A stretch of DNA of 64,000 nucleotides from an uncultured Treponema sp. (lineage in GTDB: Bacteria; Spirochaetota; Spirochaetia; Treponematales; Treponemataceae), in assembly GCA_946186185.1 (NCBI GenBank), contig CAMHMJ010000013.1:1-64000 (forward strand), in the 5' to 3' direction. The first letter of the stretch is position 1. The number at the start of each line of letters is the position of its first letter. The position numbers and the translations under genes were made by a program. Below, piece after piece: positions 37,368 through 47,429 of this stretch. The notes beneath the pieces were generated by a model. The model was not told the origin of the DNA. It was given only the letters and a program-made list of their open reading frames with translations, and ran no database searches.

Positions 37368-38681
37368 ATGAACGAAAAATTGGATGAAAAACAGGTAGAG
37401 CGCTCTTGTCTTGGGCAGGCAGGTACTGCAGCGAATGAAACGGTGTGCGGTGTCTCTGTACATTGTGACGGAGGGCAGGCTGGCTCCGGGAATGACGCGA
37501 CTTCTTTTATGCGCCGTGCAATTGAACTTGCAAAAAATGGTGAAGGCTGGACAAATCCCAATCCCCTTGTGGGCGCCGTAATTGTAAAGGACGGCGTTAT
37601 AATTGGAGAAGGGTATCATCATAAGTACGGCGGCCTTCATGCGGAACGGGAAGCGCTTTTAAACTGTAAAAACCGCGGCTGCGATGCCCTGGGGGCTACA
37701 ATTTATGTGACTCTGGAGCCCTGTGCGCATTTTGGAAAGCAGCCGCCCTGTTCCCACGCCCTTGTGGAAGCGGGAATAAAGCGTGTTTTTGTTGGAAGCC
37801 GGGATCCGAATCCTCTTGTTGCGGGAAAGGGAAATGCGTATCTCCGTGAGCAAGGCATTGAAGTGACGGAAGACTTTTTGCGGGAAGAATGCGATACCCT
37901 TAATCCGATTTTCTTTCACTATATAACGACCAAAACTCCTTATGTTGCCTTAAAGTATGCAATGACAGCGGACGGAAAAATTGCAACCTCTGCCGGAAAG
38001 TCTAAGTGGATAACCGGTGAAAAATCCCGGGCCTTTGTTCATCAGCTGAGGAACCGCTACGCTTCGATTTTATGCGGAATCGGGACAGTTTTGGCGGATG
38101 ACCCAATGCTGAACTGCCGTCTGGGAAATTCTTCTGAAGACGGTGGGGAAAGTGTCCGTGGAAATGAAACGGAAGCAGGTCTAGAAGGCGGTTCTGATAA
38201 CGGCAAAGCGGGAAATAACCCGATTCGGATAGTGCTGGACAGTTCGCTGCGGATTCCCCTTGAAAGCCGCCTGGTAAAAACCGCCCGGGAAATACCTCTG
38301 ATTGTGGCCTGCTGTGAAGGCTCGGATTCTTCAAAAAAACAGGCTCTTGAAAGTGCAGGGGCTGAAGTGCTTATCCTTCCATCCGACGCTTCCGGGCATC
38401 CGGATATTCCGGCTTTGTTAGCGGTACTTGGAGAGCGAAAAATAGACAGTGTGCTTGTGGAGGGCGGTGCCGGCGTAAATTTCTCATTCCTTGAAAGCGG
38501 AGTTGTGAATTGCATTTATGCTTTCATTGCGCCAAAGCTTTTTGGTGGAGAGGCTTCTAAGTCTCCTGTTGGGGGCTCTGGAGTTCAGGAAGTCCCTCAG
38601 GCCTTCAATTTTGAAATAGCGGACATTAAGCGTTTTGATAAAGATGTTATGCTGGAGATGAAAAAATGTTTACAGGAATAA
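37368..38681 (+). CDS. ribD: Riboflavin biosynthesis deaminase/reductase RibD
   Basis: NPNPLVGAVIVKDG, GLHAEREAL, VTLEPCAHFGKQPPCSHALVEAGI; C-terminal reductase domain. Confidence 0.93.
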   Translation: MNEKLDEKQVERSCLGQAGTAANETVCGVSVHCDGGQAGSGNDATSFMRRAIELAKNGEGWTNPNPLVGAVIVKDGVIIGEGYHHKYGGLHAEREALLNCKNRGCDALGATIYVTLEPCAHFGKQPPCSHALVEAGIKRVFVGSRDPNPLVAGKGNAYLREQGIEVTEDFLREECDTLNPIFFHYITTKTPYVALKYAMTADGKIATSAGKSKWITGEKSRAFVHQLRNRYASILCGIGTVLADDPMLNCRLGNSSEDGGESVRGNETEAGLEGGSDNGKAGNNPIRIVLDSSLRIPLESRLVKTAREIPLIVACCEGSDSSKKQALESAGAEVLILPSDASGHPDIPALLAVLGERKIDSVLVEGGAGVNFSFLESGVVNCIYAFIAPKLFGGEASKSPVGGSGVQEVPQAFNFEIADIKRFDKDVMLEMKKCLQE

Positions 38682-39334
38682 TAGAAGAAACTGGAAAAAT
38701 TGTTTCCTGCGGTGGCGGAAAGCTGACGGTGCAGGCAAAAAAGGTTCTGGAGGGAACTAAGGTTGGGGACAGCATCGCGGTAAACGGCGTGTGCCTTACG
38801 GTGACCAGTATGTCTGGAGGTGGTGCGGCTGCGGGCGGTTCCGGGGCAACAGCCGGTTCTTTTACTGCGGATGTTATGAATGAAACCTTGAGCTGCACAA
38901 ATCTAGGTTCCCTCAAAAAGGGAAGTCCGGTAAATCTTGAACGGGCAATGGCTGCAGACGGTCGCTTTGGCGGACACATCGTTTCCGGTCATGTGGACGG
39001 AACCGGCCGCATTCAGAAAATGCAGAAGGACGGAAATGCAGTCTGGGTTTACATCGAATGTTCTGCCAGCGTTCTGGCACTTATAATAGAAAAGGGTTCC
39101 ATTACAATTGACGGAATAAGCCTTACTGTGGCAAAGCTTTCGGATGCCGGCTGGTTTGCAGTCAGCGTTATTCCTCATACAGGGGAAGAAACAACCCTTC
39201 TTTCAAAAAAAGCAGGGGATATAGTAAACCTTGAAAACGATATTGTGGGAAAATATGTAAAGCGTCTTTTGCAGTGTGGAGAACTGACTCAGAGTGCCCG
39301 GGATGAAAAACTTCTGAACTGGCTTTCTTCCTAG
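38666..39334 (+). CDS. ribE: Riboflavin synthase (alpha chain)
   Basis: MFTGIIEETGKI and second repeat GGHIVSGHVDGTGRI. Confidence 0.94.
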   Translation: MFTGIIEETGKIVSCGGGKLTVQAKKVLEGTKVGDSIAVNGVCLTVTSMSGGGAAAGGSGATAGSFTADVMNETLSCTNLGSLKKGSPVNLERAMAADGRFGGHIVSGHVDGTGRIQKMQKDGNAVWVYIECSASVLALIIEKGSITIDGISLTVAKLSDAGWFAVSVIPHTGEETTLLSKKAGDIVNLENDIVGKYVKRLLQCGELTQSARDEKLLNWLSS

Positions 39335-39379
39335 TGCAGACATGTTGCATTTGCCCCCTTTTTTGTGGTAAACTGTGTC

Positions 39380-39510
39380 TAACTTCAGGGCGGGGTGAAA
39401 ATCCCCACCGGCTGTAAGCACTTTTTGAGTGTAAGCCAGCGAGGAGCGAATGCTTCATGACGCGGTGCAATTCCGCGGCCGACGGTATAGTCCGGATGAA
39501 AGAAGTAAGA
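39380..39510 (+). promoter_or_regulatory. FMN riboswitch (RFN element)
   Basis: TTCAGGGCGGGGTGAAAATCCCCACCGGCTGTAAGC...GCCAGCGAGGAGC...GACGCGGTGCAATTCCGCGGCCGACGGTATAGTCCGGATGAAAGAAG matches the RFN consensus blocks. Confidence 0.95.
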
Positions 39511-39548
39511 TGCTGTAAAAACGGCATTTGATTAAACTGATTTCTTTT

Positions 39549-39581
39549 AAACTCCCTGAAGCCTTTCGGGGAGTTTTTTTA
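39549..39581 (+). terminator. Rho-independent terminator (riboswitch expression platform)
   Basis: AAACTCCCTGAAGCCTTTCGGGGAGTTTTTTT just 5' of ribBA. Confidence 0.85.
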
Positions 39582-39602
39582 TGCCCGAAATAAGAGGTTT
39601 TT

Positions 39603-40814
39603 ATGGCTGATTTTAAATACAATACGATTGAAGAAGCGCTGGAAGCATTAAAGGCCGGCGAAATTATCCTTGTAAGCGACGACGAAAGCCGGGAAAACGA
39701 AGGCGATATGATTTGTGCGGCCCGTTTTGCAACTCAGGAAAATGTAAACCTGATGGCAAGCTATGCGAAAGGCCTGATTTGTACTCCGATGAGCGCAAGC
39801 CTTGCTAGAAAGCTGGATCTTTATCCTATGGTGGCAGAAAATACGGACAATCACGAAACGGCATTTACTGTGAGCATTGACCATGTTTCAACTACAACGG
39901 GAATCAGTGCGGCGGAACGATCTGTAACGGCCCTTAAGTGCATAGATCCTGAAAGTAAGCCTACGGATTTCAGGCGGCCGGGACACATGTTCCCCCTTAT
40001 TGCAAAGAGGGGTGGTGTTCTGGTTCGGGACGGGCACACGGAAGCAACAGTGGATTTGTGCCGTCTTGCTGGGCTTGAAGAATGCGGTCTTTGCTGTGAA
40101 ATTATGCGTGACGACGGAACCATGATGAGAACTCAGGAGCTGCAGGAGTTTTCTAAGAAGATGGGCTTTAAGTTCATTACGATTAAGGCGCTGCAGGATT
40201 ATCTTCGGGTTCATGAAAAGCATGTAGTCCAGGAGGCTAAGGCAAAGCTTCCGACGGAATACGGTGATTTTGATATTTACGGCTATGTGAATGATATTAC
40301 CGGGGAACACCATGTTGCCCTTGTTCGTGGGGATTTGACGGACGGCGAAAATGTTCTGTGCCGGGTTCATTCGGAATGTCTTACAGGGGACGTTTTTGGA
40401 AGCCAGCGCTGTGACTGCGGACCTCAGCTTCATGCGGCAATGGCCCGGGTTGCAGAGGAAGGCCGGGGCGTAATCCTTTATATGCGTCAGGAAGGCCGGG
40501 GTATCGGGCTTATCAATAAGCTTAAGGCTTACACTCTGCAGGAGCAGGGGCTGGATACTGTAGAAGCCAATGTAAAGCTGGGCTTTAAGCCGGACTTACG
40601 GGAATACTGGATTGGTGCCCAGATTCTGCGGGATCTTGGCTGTAAATCCCTCCGCCTGCTTACAAACAACCCGGAAAAAATCTACGGTCTTGACGGTTTT
40701 GGACTGAAGGTAAATGAGCGTGTTCCTATCGAGATTGCCCCTCAGGACTATGACCGCGCCTACCTTAAAACCAAGCGCGACAAAATGGGCCACATTTTTA
40801 TGGAGAAACTTTAG
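39603..40814 (+). CDS. ribBA: Bifunctional DHBP synthase / GTP cyclohydrolase II
   Basis: [49 protein letters not shown]. Confidence 0.96.
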   Translation: MADFKYNTIEEALEALKAGEIILVSDDESRENEGDMICAARFATQENVNLMASYAKGLICTPMSASLARKLDLYPMVAENTDNHETAFTVSIDHVSTTTGISAAERSVTALKCIDPESKPTDFRRPGHMFPLIAKRGGVLVRDGHTEATVDLCRLAGLEECGLCCEIMRDDGTMMRTQELQEFSKKMGFKFITIKALQDYLRVHEKHVVQEAKAKLPTEYGDFDIYGYVNDITGEHHVALVRGDLTDGENVLCRVHSECLTGDVFGSQRCDCGPQLHAAMARVAEEGRGVILYMRQEGRGIGLINKLKAYTLQEQGLDTVEANVKLGFKPDLREYWIGAQILRDLGCKSLRLLTNNPEKIYGLDGFGLKVNERVPIEIAPQDYDRAYLKTKRDKMGHIFMEKL

Positions 40815-41024
40815 CATTGATATCGGGTTTGCTAATATAATATAAAATTGGCGGTAGGGTAGCGAAATGCGGGCAAAAAAACTCTGTCTGTGGCTGCCGC
40901 GTAAGCGGCAATTAATGAGTTCCCTTGCCACAGACAGCGTTTAGCACGCTAGCGTGCGGTTTTGACCCGCAGGACGCGACCGGTAGCCAATTTTGAAGAA
41001 TAATATAAAACCCGATATCAATGC
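40814..41024. repeat. Palindromic intergenic element PE1 (core 40844-40994)
   Basis: Core AAAATTGGC...GCCAATTTT, flanked by a perfect 17-nt inverted repeat GCATTGATATCGGGTTT / AAACCCGATATCAATGC. Confidence 0.8.
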
Positions 41025-41046
41025 ATAATAATAAAAGAGGAATCTT

Positions 41047-41520
41047 ATGAATACTATTAATCTTGTTGAAGGAAAACTTGTTGCCCCGGAAGGAATGAAG
41101 GTTGGAATCATTGCTTCCCGTTTTAATGAAATTATCGTGAACAAGCTCTTAGGCGGAGCTGTTGACGGTCTTGTTCGCCACGGCGTTGAAGAAAAAAACA
41201 TTACGGCTGTCTGGGTGCCGGGAGCTTTTGAAATCCCTGTGATTGCGGACAAAATGGCAGCCAGCGGAAAGTACGATGCAATTATCGCTGTGGGAGCCGT
41301 TATCCGCGGTTCAACAACCCACTACGATTATGTGTGCGCTGAAGTTTCAAAGGGAATTGCACAGGCCAGTATGAAAAACGGAATCCCGGTTATGTTCGGC
41401 GTAATTACAACTGAAAATATTGAGCAGGCCATTGAACGGGCCGGAAGCAAGGCCGGAAACAAAGGCTACGACTGCGCCCTTGGTGCAATCGAAATGGTAA
41501 ACCTTATTAAAAAACTCTAG
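41047..41520 (+). CDS. ribH: 6,7-dimethyl-8-ribityllumazine synthase
   Basis: [58 protein letters not shown]. Confidence 0.96.
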   Translation: MNTINLVEGKLVAPEGMKVGIIASRFNEIIVNKLLGGAVDGLVRHGVEEKNITAVWVPGAFEIPVIADKMAASGKYDAIIAVGAVIRGSTTHYDYVCAEVSKGIAQASMKNGIPVMFGVITTENIEQAIERAGSKAGNKGYDCALGAIEMVNLIKKL

Positions 41521-41541
41521 TCTCGCCAATTTTTAGTTGAG

Positions 41542-41836
41542 AAATCCTTCTTCTGGTCTTATAATGAACTATTAGACTTAATTTTGAGTGTTTGAACTTT
41601 AATAAAAAATTGGCGTAAGCGGGGTTCCTGTTTGAAGGTACGACAAAGCGGAGCAAATGACAATGCTTGCATTGGCACTTGTGGAGCGACTCGTGACTAC
41701 CCGTTAGGTAAAACACTCAGCCACCGCGAAGCGGTACTGCCGTTTTTCAAACAGGGTTCCCGCTGAGAGCCAATTTTTGGATTAAAATTTACTAGTTCAA
41801 GATTTAGACTAATATAATTGAACGAAAGAAGGATTT
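41542..41836. repeat. Palindromic intergenic element PE2 (core 41604-41778)
   Basis: Core AAAAATTGGCGTAAGCGGGGTTCCTGTTTGAA...TTCAAACAGGGTTCCCGCTGAGAGCCAATTTTT; outer arms AAATCCTTCTT / AAGAAGGATTT. Confidence 0.78.
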
Positions 41837-41839
41837 TTT

Positions 41840-43477
41840 ATGCCTATAACAAGTTTTCTTGAAAAAAATGCACTGGATTTTCCAAACGATGTTGCTCTTG
41901 TTGAGCTGAACCCGGAGGTTCGGGAAACCATGCGTATTACCTGGAAGGACTACGATCTTACTCAGCCTGAGCCGAACCTTCCTTACCGCCGGGAAATTAC
42001 CTGGCACGTTTTTAATGAAAAAGCAAACCGCTGCGCCCACTATCTTCTGGAACGTGGCGTTCGAAAGGGAGATAAGGTTGGAATTCTTCTGATGAACTGT
42101 CTTGAATGGCTTCCGATTTATTTTGGAATCCTTAAGACCGGCGCTCTTGCAGTTCCCCTTAATTTCCGCTACGCCAGCGACGAAATCGAATACTGTATGA
42201 ACCTTGCTGACATCAGCGTGCTTTTCTTTGGTCCTGAGTTCATCGGACGAATGGAAGCTATCAGCGACAAGGTTATTGCTCACCGGCTTTTGATTTTCGT
42301 AGGTGAGGGAAGCGCCCCTACCTTCAGCGAAAACTATTTTATGTCCGTAATGAACTATTCAAGCCAGAATCTGAACCAGCCTATCACAGACGAAGATTAC
42401 GGTGCAATCTACTTTTCTTCCGGAACTACGGGCTTTCCAAAGGCTATTTTACACAAGCACAAGGCTCTTGTTCATTCCGCAAAGGTTGAGCAGAACCATC
42501 ACGGACAGACAAAGGATGATGTATTCCTGTGTATTCCGCCGCTTTATCATACCGGGGCAAAAATGCACTGGTTCGGATCCCTTATAAGCGGAAGCAAGGC
42601 TGTTCTTCTTCGCGGTACAAAGCCTGACGTAATCCTTAAAGCCGTAAGCGATGAAAAATGTACTATTGTATGGCTTTTAGTTCCGTGGGCGCAGGACATT
42701 CTGGATTCTCTTGACCGAAAAGACCTTGATATTCAGTCTTACACCCTTTCTCAGTGGCGTCTTATGCACATCGGAGCTCAACCTGTTCCTAAAAAACTCA
42801 TTGAAGACTGGAAAAAATACTTCCCGCATCACGATTATGACACCAACTACGGACTTTCAGAAAGTATCGGACCTGGCTGCGTTCACCTTGGAGTTGGAAA
42901 CGACCATAAAATCGGTGCCATCGGAAAGGCCGGTTACGGCTGGAAGGTTAAAATCGTGGACGAAAACCGTAAGGAAGTCAAAAAAGGCGATGTGGGCGAG
43001 CTTGCAGTTTTTGGACCTGGTGTAATGGTGGAATACTACAAAAATCCGGAAGCCACAAAAGAAGTTTTGGACAAGGAAGGCTGGCTTTATACCGGAGACA
43101 TGGCAATGGAAGACAAGGACGGATTTATCTACCTTGTTGACCGAAAGAAGGACGTAATCATCACGGGAGGAGAAAATATCTATCCTGTTCAGATTGAAGA
43201 CTTCCTTCACAGAATGGAAGCCGTAAAGGATGTTGCGGTAATCGGACTAGCAGACAAGCGCCTTGGTGAAATTTCCTGCGCAATCATCGAAGTGAAGGAA
43301 GGCTTTACCTGCACGGAAGAAGAGGTTAATAACTTCTGCTTAGAGCTTCCAAAGTACAAGCGTCCTAAGAAAATTATCTTTGCGCCGGTACTCCGTAACC
43401 CAACTGGAAAAATCGAAAAGCCGAAGCTTCGGGAAATGTACAGAACGGAGAACCCGTTTGACGCAATGCTAAAATAA
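41840..43477 (+). CDS. AMP-dependent synthetase / acyl-CoA ligase
   Basis: YFSSGTTGFPKAILHKHKAL; YTGDMAMEDKDGFIYLVDRKKDVIITGGENIYPVQIED. Confidence 0.92.
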   Translation: MPITSFLEKNALDFPNDVALVELNPEVRETMRITWKDYDLTQPEPNLPYRREITWHVFNEKANRCAHYLLERGVRKGDKVGILLMNCLEWLPIYFGILKTGALAVPLNFRYASDEIEYCMNLADISVLFFGPEFIGRMEAISDKVIAHRLLIFVGEGSAPTFSENYFMSVMNYSSQNLNQPITDEDYGAIYFSSGTTGFPKAILHKHKALVHSAKVEQNHHGQTKDDVFLCIPPLYHTGAKMHWFGSLISGSKAVLLRGTKPDVILKAVSDEKCTIVWLLVPWAQDILDSLDRKDLDIQSYTLSQWRLMHIGAQPVPKKLIEDWKKYFPHHDYDTNYGLSESIGPGCVHLGVGNDHKIGAIGKAGYGWKVKIVDENRKEVKKGDVGELAVFGPGVMVEYYKNPEATKEVLDKEGWLYTGDMAMEDKDGFIYLVDRKKDVIITGGENIYPVQIEDFLHRMEAVKDVAVIGLADKRLGEISCAIIEVKEGFTCTEEEVNNFCLELPKYKRPKKIIFAPVLRNPTGKIEKPKLREMYRTENPFDAMLK

Positions 43478-43517
43478 CGCGATAATAGCAGTATTATTTT
43501 TTATAAGGTGATTTGAA

Positions 43518-44615
43518 ATGGAAAAGAAAATTGCATTGATTCCTGGTGACGGAATCGGTCCTGACGTAGTAGCTGAGGCTGTAAATGTCCTCGACGTAAT
43601 TGCCAAAAAATATGGTCACAAATTTGAATACCAGACAGTTCTTGCTGGTGGTTGTGCAATCGATAAGTTCGGAAAGCCTCTTCCTGAAGAGCAGCTTGAA
43701 ATTGCAAAGAACAGCGACGCCTGCCTTCTTGGAGCCGTTGGCGGTCCAAAATGGGATACTCTGGCATCTGAACTGAGACCGGAAAGAGCTCTCCTTGGTC
43801 TTCGCGGTGCCCTCAAGGTATATGCAAACCTTCGCCCTGCTGTAATGTGGCCCCAGCTTAAGGAAGCCTGCCCTCTTAAAGACGAAATTGCAGGTGAAGG
43901 AATCGATATCCTCATCGTTCGCGAGCTTACCGGCGGTATCTACTTTGGTGAAAAAGGTAAGAGCGACGACGGAAACGTTGCCTGGGATACAGAAAAATAC
44001 AGCCGCCCAGAAATTGAACGCATCTTAAAGCTTGGTTTTGAATATGCTCAGAAGAGAAATAAGAAGCTTACTCTTGTAGACAAGGCAAACATTCTTGTTT
44101 CAAGCCAGCTCTGGCGAAAAGTTGCTGACGAACTTAAACCAAATTATCCTGATGTAGAATTCAGCTGTCTTTACGTAGACAACGCTTCAATGCAGCTGGT
44201 GAAAAATCCACGCCAGTTCGATGTAATCGTAACAAGCAATATGTTCGGCGACATTCTTTCTGACGAAGCAAGCCAGATTACAGGAAGTATCGGTATGCTG
44301 GCTTCTGCAAGTATCGGAGACGGAACTGGTCCTGGACTTTACGAGCCGATTCACGGTTCTGCTCCGGATATTGCAGGTCTTGACCTTGCAAACCCTCTTG
44401 CCACAATTTTGAGTGCCGCAATGCTCTTAAGATACGACTTCGGTCTTGAAAAGGAAGCCAGCGATATCGAAAAGGCTGTTTCTGCAGTTCTGGACGACGG
44501 CTGGAGATGCCGCGACATTGCAGGAAGCATGCTTGAAGAATGCAAGAAAGCCGGAAAACTGGTTGGAACCAAGAAAATGGGGCAGCTGGTTGTAAGCTAC
44601 CTCGGCCGTTCGTAA
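43518..44615 (+). CDS. leuB: 3-isopropylmalate dehydrogenase
   Basis: IALIPGDGIGPDVVAEAVNVL; NMFGDILSDEASQITGSIGMLASAS. Confidence 0.95.
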   Translation: MEKKIALIPGDGIGPDVVAEAVNVLDVIAKKYGHKFEYQTVLAGGCAIDKFGKPLPEEQLEIAKNSDACLLGAVGGPKWDTLASELRPERALLGLRGALKVYANLRPAVMWPQLKEACPLKDEIAGEGIDILIVRELTGGIYFGEKGKSDDGNVAWDTEKYSRPEIERILKLGFEYAQKRNKKLTLVDKANILVSSQLWRKVADELKPNYPDVEFSCLYVDNASMQLVKNPRQFDVIVTSNMFGDILSDEASQITGSIGMLASASIGDGTGPGLYEPIHGSAPDIAGLDLANPLATILSAAMLLRYDFGLEKEASDIEKAVSAVLDDGWRCRDIAGSMLEECKKAGKLVGTKKMGQLVVSYLGRS

Positions 44616-44639
44616 GTTGAATTGATTAGCGATGAAAAA

Positions 44640-44676
44640 TAAAGACTGTCTTTTTGAGAGGGCAGTCTTTTTTGTT
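44640..44676 (+). terminator. Rho-independent terminator after leuB
   Basis: AAAGACTGTCTTTTTGAGAGGGCAGTCTTTTTTG. Confidence 0.75.
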
Positions 44677-44936
44677 TTAACGGCAGTGCCGGGCCGGGTA
44701 TGGAAGGGGTGGGCGGAAGCCTTTTTTGTTTTGTTTGGATAAAAACTGGTTTTAGGCTTCCGCTCTGTTTTTCTTTCGAAAAACAGAAATAACGAAGTGG
44801 AAAAAGGCGGAAGCCCAGGCGAGGGCGGAGCCGGAGACCGAGCGTGAGCGGGCCCCTGGAACACCCGTGGGAAAAACAGTTGCCCCAAAAAATAAAAAAA
44901 GTGACAGAATAAAAAATCTGGTATAAAATAGACTTT

Positions 44937-46337
44937 ATGAAAAAGATTTATTTAATTATTTTGCTGGTCGCGCTGACTTTTACCGCTGGAGCGCAGACAA
45001 AAAAAAGTATTAAGGAAGGGGCCATTCTCCACTGTTTCTGCTGGTCTTTTAAGACGATTGAAGAAAAACTTCCTGAAATTGCCGCCGCTGGATTTACCGC
45101 TGTCCAGCCGTCTCCTGTAAACACCTGTCTTGAGGGCGATTACGGCGGACTTGATTTTCTAGGTGCCGATTTGACAGGTAAATGGTACTTTCATTATCAG
45201 CCGGTTGACTGGAAAATCGGAAACTATCAGCTTGGAACCCGGGACGATTTTATTTCCATGTGTAAAAAGGCTGAAGAGCTTGGAATCGGTGTAATAATCG
45301 ATGTTCTTCCAAACCACACGACTCCAAGAAAAAAGGATATCGCAAAGGATTTTCTTGATGCTGTAGGCGGCATCGATAATCTTTATCATGAAGGCGAAAA
45401 GCGCGGAATTACAAATTACGGCGACCGCCTTCAGTGTACAACCTATTCCATGGGCGGACTTCCTGATGTAAATACTGAAAATCCTGATTTTCAGGCATAT
45501 TTTATGAAGTTTATGAACGATGTAATCGACTGCGGTGCAGACGGCTTCCGTTTTGATACTGCAAAGCACATCGGTCTTCCTGATGATCCTCGTGACCCGA
45601 GATCTCCTGAAAATGACTTCTGGCCGATTTTTACCGGAAGAAAGGCTATTCGTGGTGAAAAGCTTCACCGCGCAGATGAACTTTTCATTTATGGAGAAGT
45701 TCTTCAGGGTGGAGGAGCCAGAGAAGATGCTTACGGCGAATTCATGAGCGTTGTTGCAAGCAGCTACGGCGCAATCCTGAGAGCCGATACAAAGAACCAC
45801 AAATTTCAGGCTTCCGGCCTTAAGGATTTTAGAAACGATGCAGGTCCAGACAAGCTTGTAACCTGGGTTGAGTCTCACGACACTTATGCAAACCAGGGTG
45901 AATCTGCTGGTCTTACAAACTTCCAGCTTCGCTGCGGCTGGGCTGTAATCGCTGCAAGAAAAGATGGAACACCGCTTTTCCTTTCAAGACCTAAGGGACC
46001 GGAAGGTGTTCAGTTCCCTGGAGTAAGCCAGATTGGTGATGCCGGAAACGATGAATTCAAAAATCCTGAAGTTGTAGCCGTAAACCTTTTCAGAAAAGAA
46101 ATGGTTGGTGAAGATGAAGAGATGTTCAATGGAGACGATACTTCCATTCTGGTTATCAAGCGCGGTGACCGGGGCTTTGTTGCCTTCAACTGCGGAAAGA
46201 AAAGTACAACTTTGAACTTCAAGATTAATCTTCCTGACGGAACTTATCAGGATAAAGCCCACGGAATCAAATACAAGGTTTCCGGCGGTATGCTGAAAGG
46301 CAAGCTCCCGAAGAACAAGATTGTAGTTGTTTACTAA
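44937..46337 (+). CDS. Secreted alpha-amylase (GH13-type)
   Basis: Signal peptide; GAILHCFCWSFKTIEEKLPEIAAAGFTAVQPSPV, DGFRFDTAKHI, GEVLQGG, VESHDTYAN. Confidence 0.9.
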   Translation: MKKIYLIILLVALTFTAGAQTKKSIKEGAILHCFCWSFKTIEEKLPEIAAAGFTAVQPSPVNTCLEGDYGGLDFLGADLTGKWYFHYQPVDWKIGNYQLGTRDDFISMCKKAEELGIGVIIDVLPNHTTPRKKDIAKDFLDAVGGIDNLYHEGEKRGITNYGDRLQCTTYSMGGLPDVNTENPDFQAYFMKFMNDVIDCGADGFRFDTAKHIGLPDDPRDPRSPENDFWPIFTGRKAIRGEKLHRADELFIYGEVLQGGGAREDAYGEFMSVVASSYGAILRADTKNHKFQASGLKDFRNDAGPDKLVTWVESHDTYANQGESAGLTNFQLRCGWAVIAARKDGTPLFLSRPKGPEGVQFPGVSQIGDAGNDEFKNPEVVAVNLFRKEMVGEDEEMFNGDDTSILVIKRGDRGFVAFNCGKKSTTLNFKINLPDGTYQDKAHGIKYKVSGGMLKGKLPKNKIVVVY

Positions 46338-46355
46338 TTTTGTGGAAAATATAAA

Positions 46356-46593
46356 CAGGTCGAAAATCGAGTTGCTTAGATCAATTAAAAATTAGCGTAA
46401 GCGGGGTTCCTGTTTGAAGGCGCGACAAAGCGGAGCAAATGTCAATGCTTGCATTGGCACTTGTGAAGCGACTCGTGACGGCCCATTGGGCAAAACACTC
46501 AGCCACCGCGAAGCGGTACTGCCGTTTTTCAAACAGGGTTCCCGCTGAGAGCTAATTTTTGAGTGGAGATTTTAATATTCGATATTCGGCCTG
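46356..46593. repeat. Palindromic intergenic element PE3 (core ~46387-46560)
   Basis: Near-copy of the PE2 core; arms CAGGTCGAAAATCGA / TCGATATTCGGCCTG (13/15 inverted match). Confidence 0.78.
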
Positions 46594-46652
46594 ATTTTTT
46601 TTTAAAAACGGTATTTTTTTCATTTTTTTTTACAATAATATTATAAGGAAAA

Positions 46653-47315
46653 ATGAAAATGAGACCTGATATAAGAGAATTAACAATAAAACGCGGGCTC
46701 CGTTATGCTTCCGATACGGAGCTGGTAATGCTGATTCTGGGGAGCGGAACAAAGACTTGTCCGGTTGAAAGGCTTTCTTCAATGGTTATGAATGCCATTA
46801 TGATATCGGACGAGAATAGCCTTGTTGAAAATTTATTAAAAATTAAGGGAATGGGGCAGGGAAAAGCCCTTCAGGTGGCGGCTGCCTACGAACTGGGGCG
46901 CAGATTAAACTCCAAAAACGCTGCAGTGGTAAAAAAGCCTTCTGACATTGTTCCTTTTATAAAAAACTATTCTGTTCAGCAGAAAGAGCATTTCTTGTGC
47001 ATAACGCTGACGGGTGCCCACGAAATAATTCAGATTCGGGTTATTTCAATCGGAACAGTGAACAGAACCTATGTACATCCCAGGGAAGTTTTCTGCGAGG
47101 CAATAAAGGAAGATGCCGCTGCAATAATTGTGGCACATAATCATCCCAGCGGAAACTGTAATCCTTCAAAAGATGATATCGTAACAACTGAAAACCTGAT
47201 AAAGTGCGCAAACCTTCTGGGAATTGAGCTGTTAGATCATATTATTTTTGATAAAAACTCCTATTTCAGTTTTATGGAAAACAATCTTCTGTTTGCAGAA
47301 CGGAGCGCAGGGTAG
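46653..47315 (+). CDS. radC: RadC family JAB-domain protein
   Basis: JAMM motif AAIIVAHNHPSGNCNPSKDD; HhH-like IKGMGQGKALQVAAAYELGRR. Confidence 0.9.
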   Translation: MKMRPDIRELTIKRGLRYASDTELVMLILGSGTKTCPVERLSSMVMNAIMISDENSLVENLLKIKGMGQGKALQVAAAYELGRRLNSKNAAVVKKPSDIVPFIKNYSVQQKEHFLCITLTGAHEIIQIRVISIGTVNRTYVHPREVFCEAIKEDAAAIIVAHNHPSGNCNPSKDDIVTTENLIKCANLLGIELLDHIIFDKNSYFSFMENNLLFAERSAG

Positions 47316-47429
47316 AATAACGGAGGCCTGGCTAGCAGTTCCGGAGGGATAACCTTGTGTCTGGCTGTACTCCTGATACGCGATTTTTTTTGTTTACTTA
47401 TAAAAAAAACTTCAGTATAATTTATTGTT

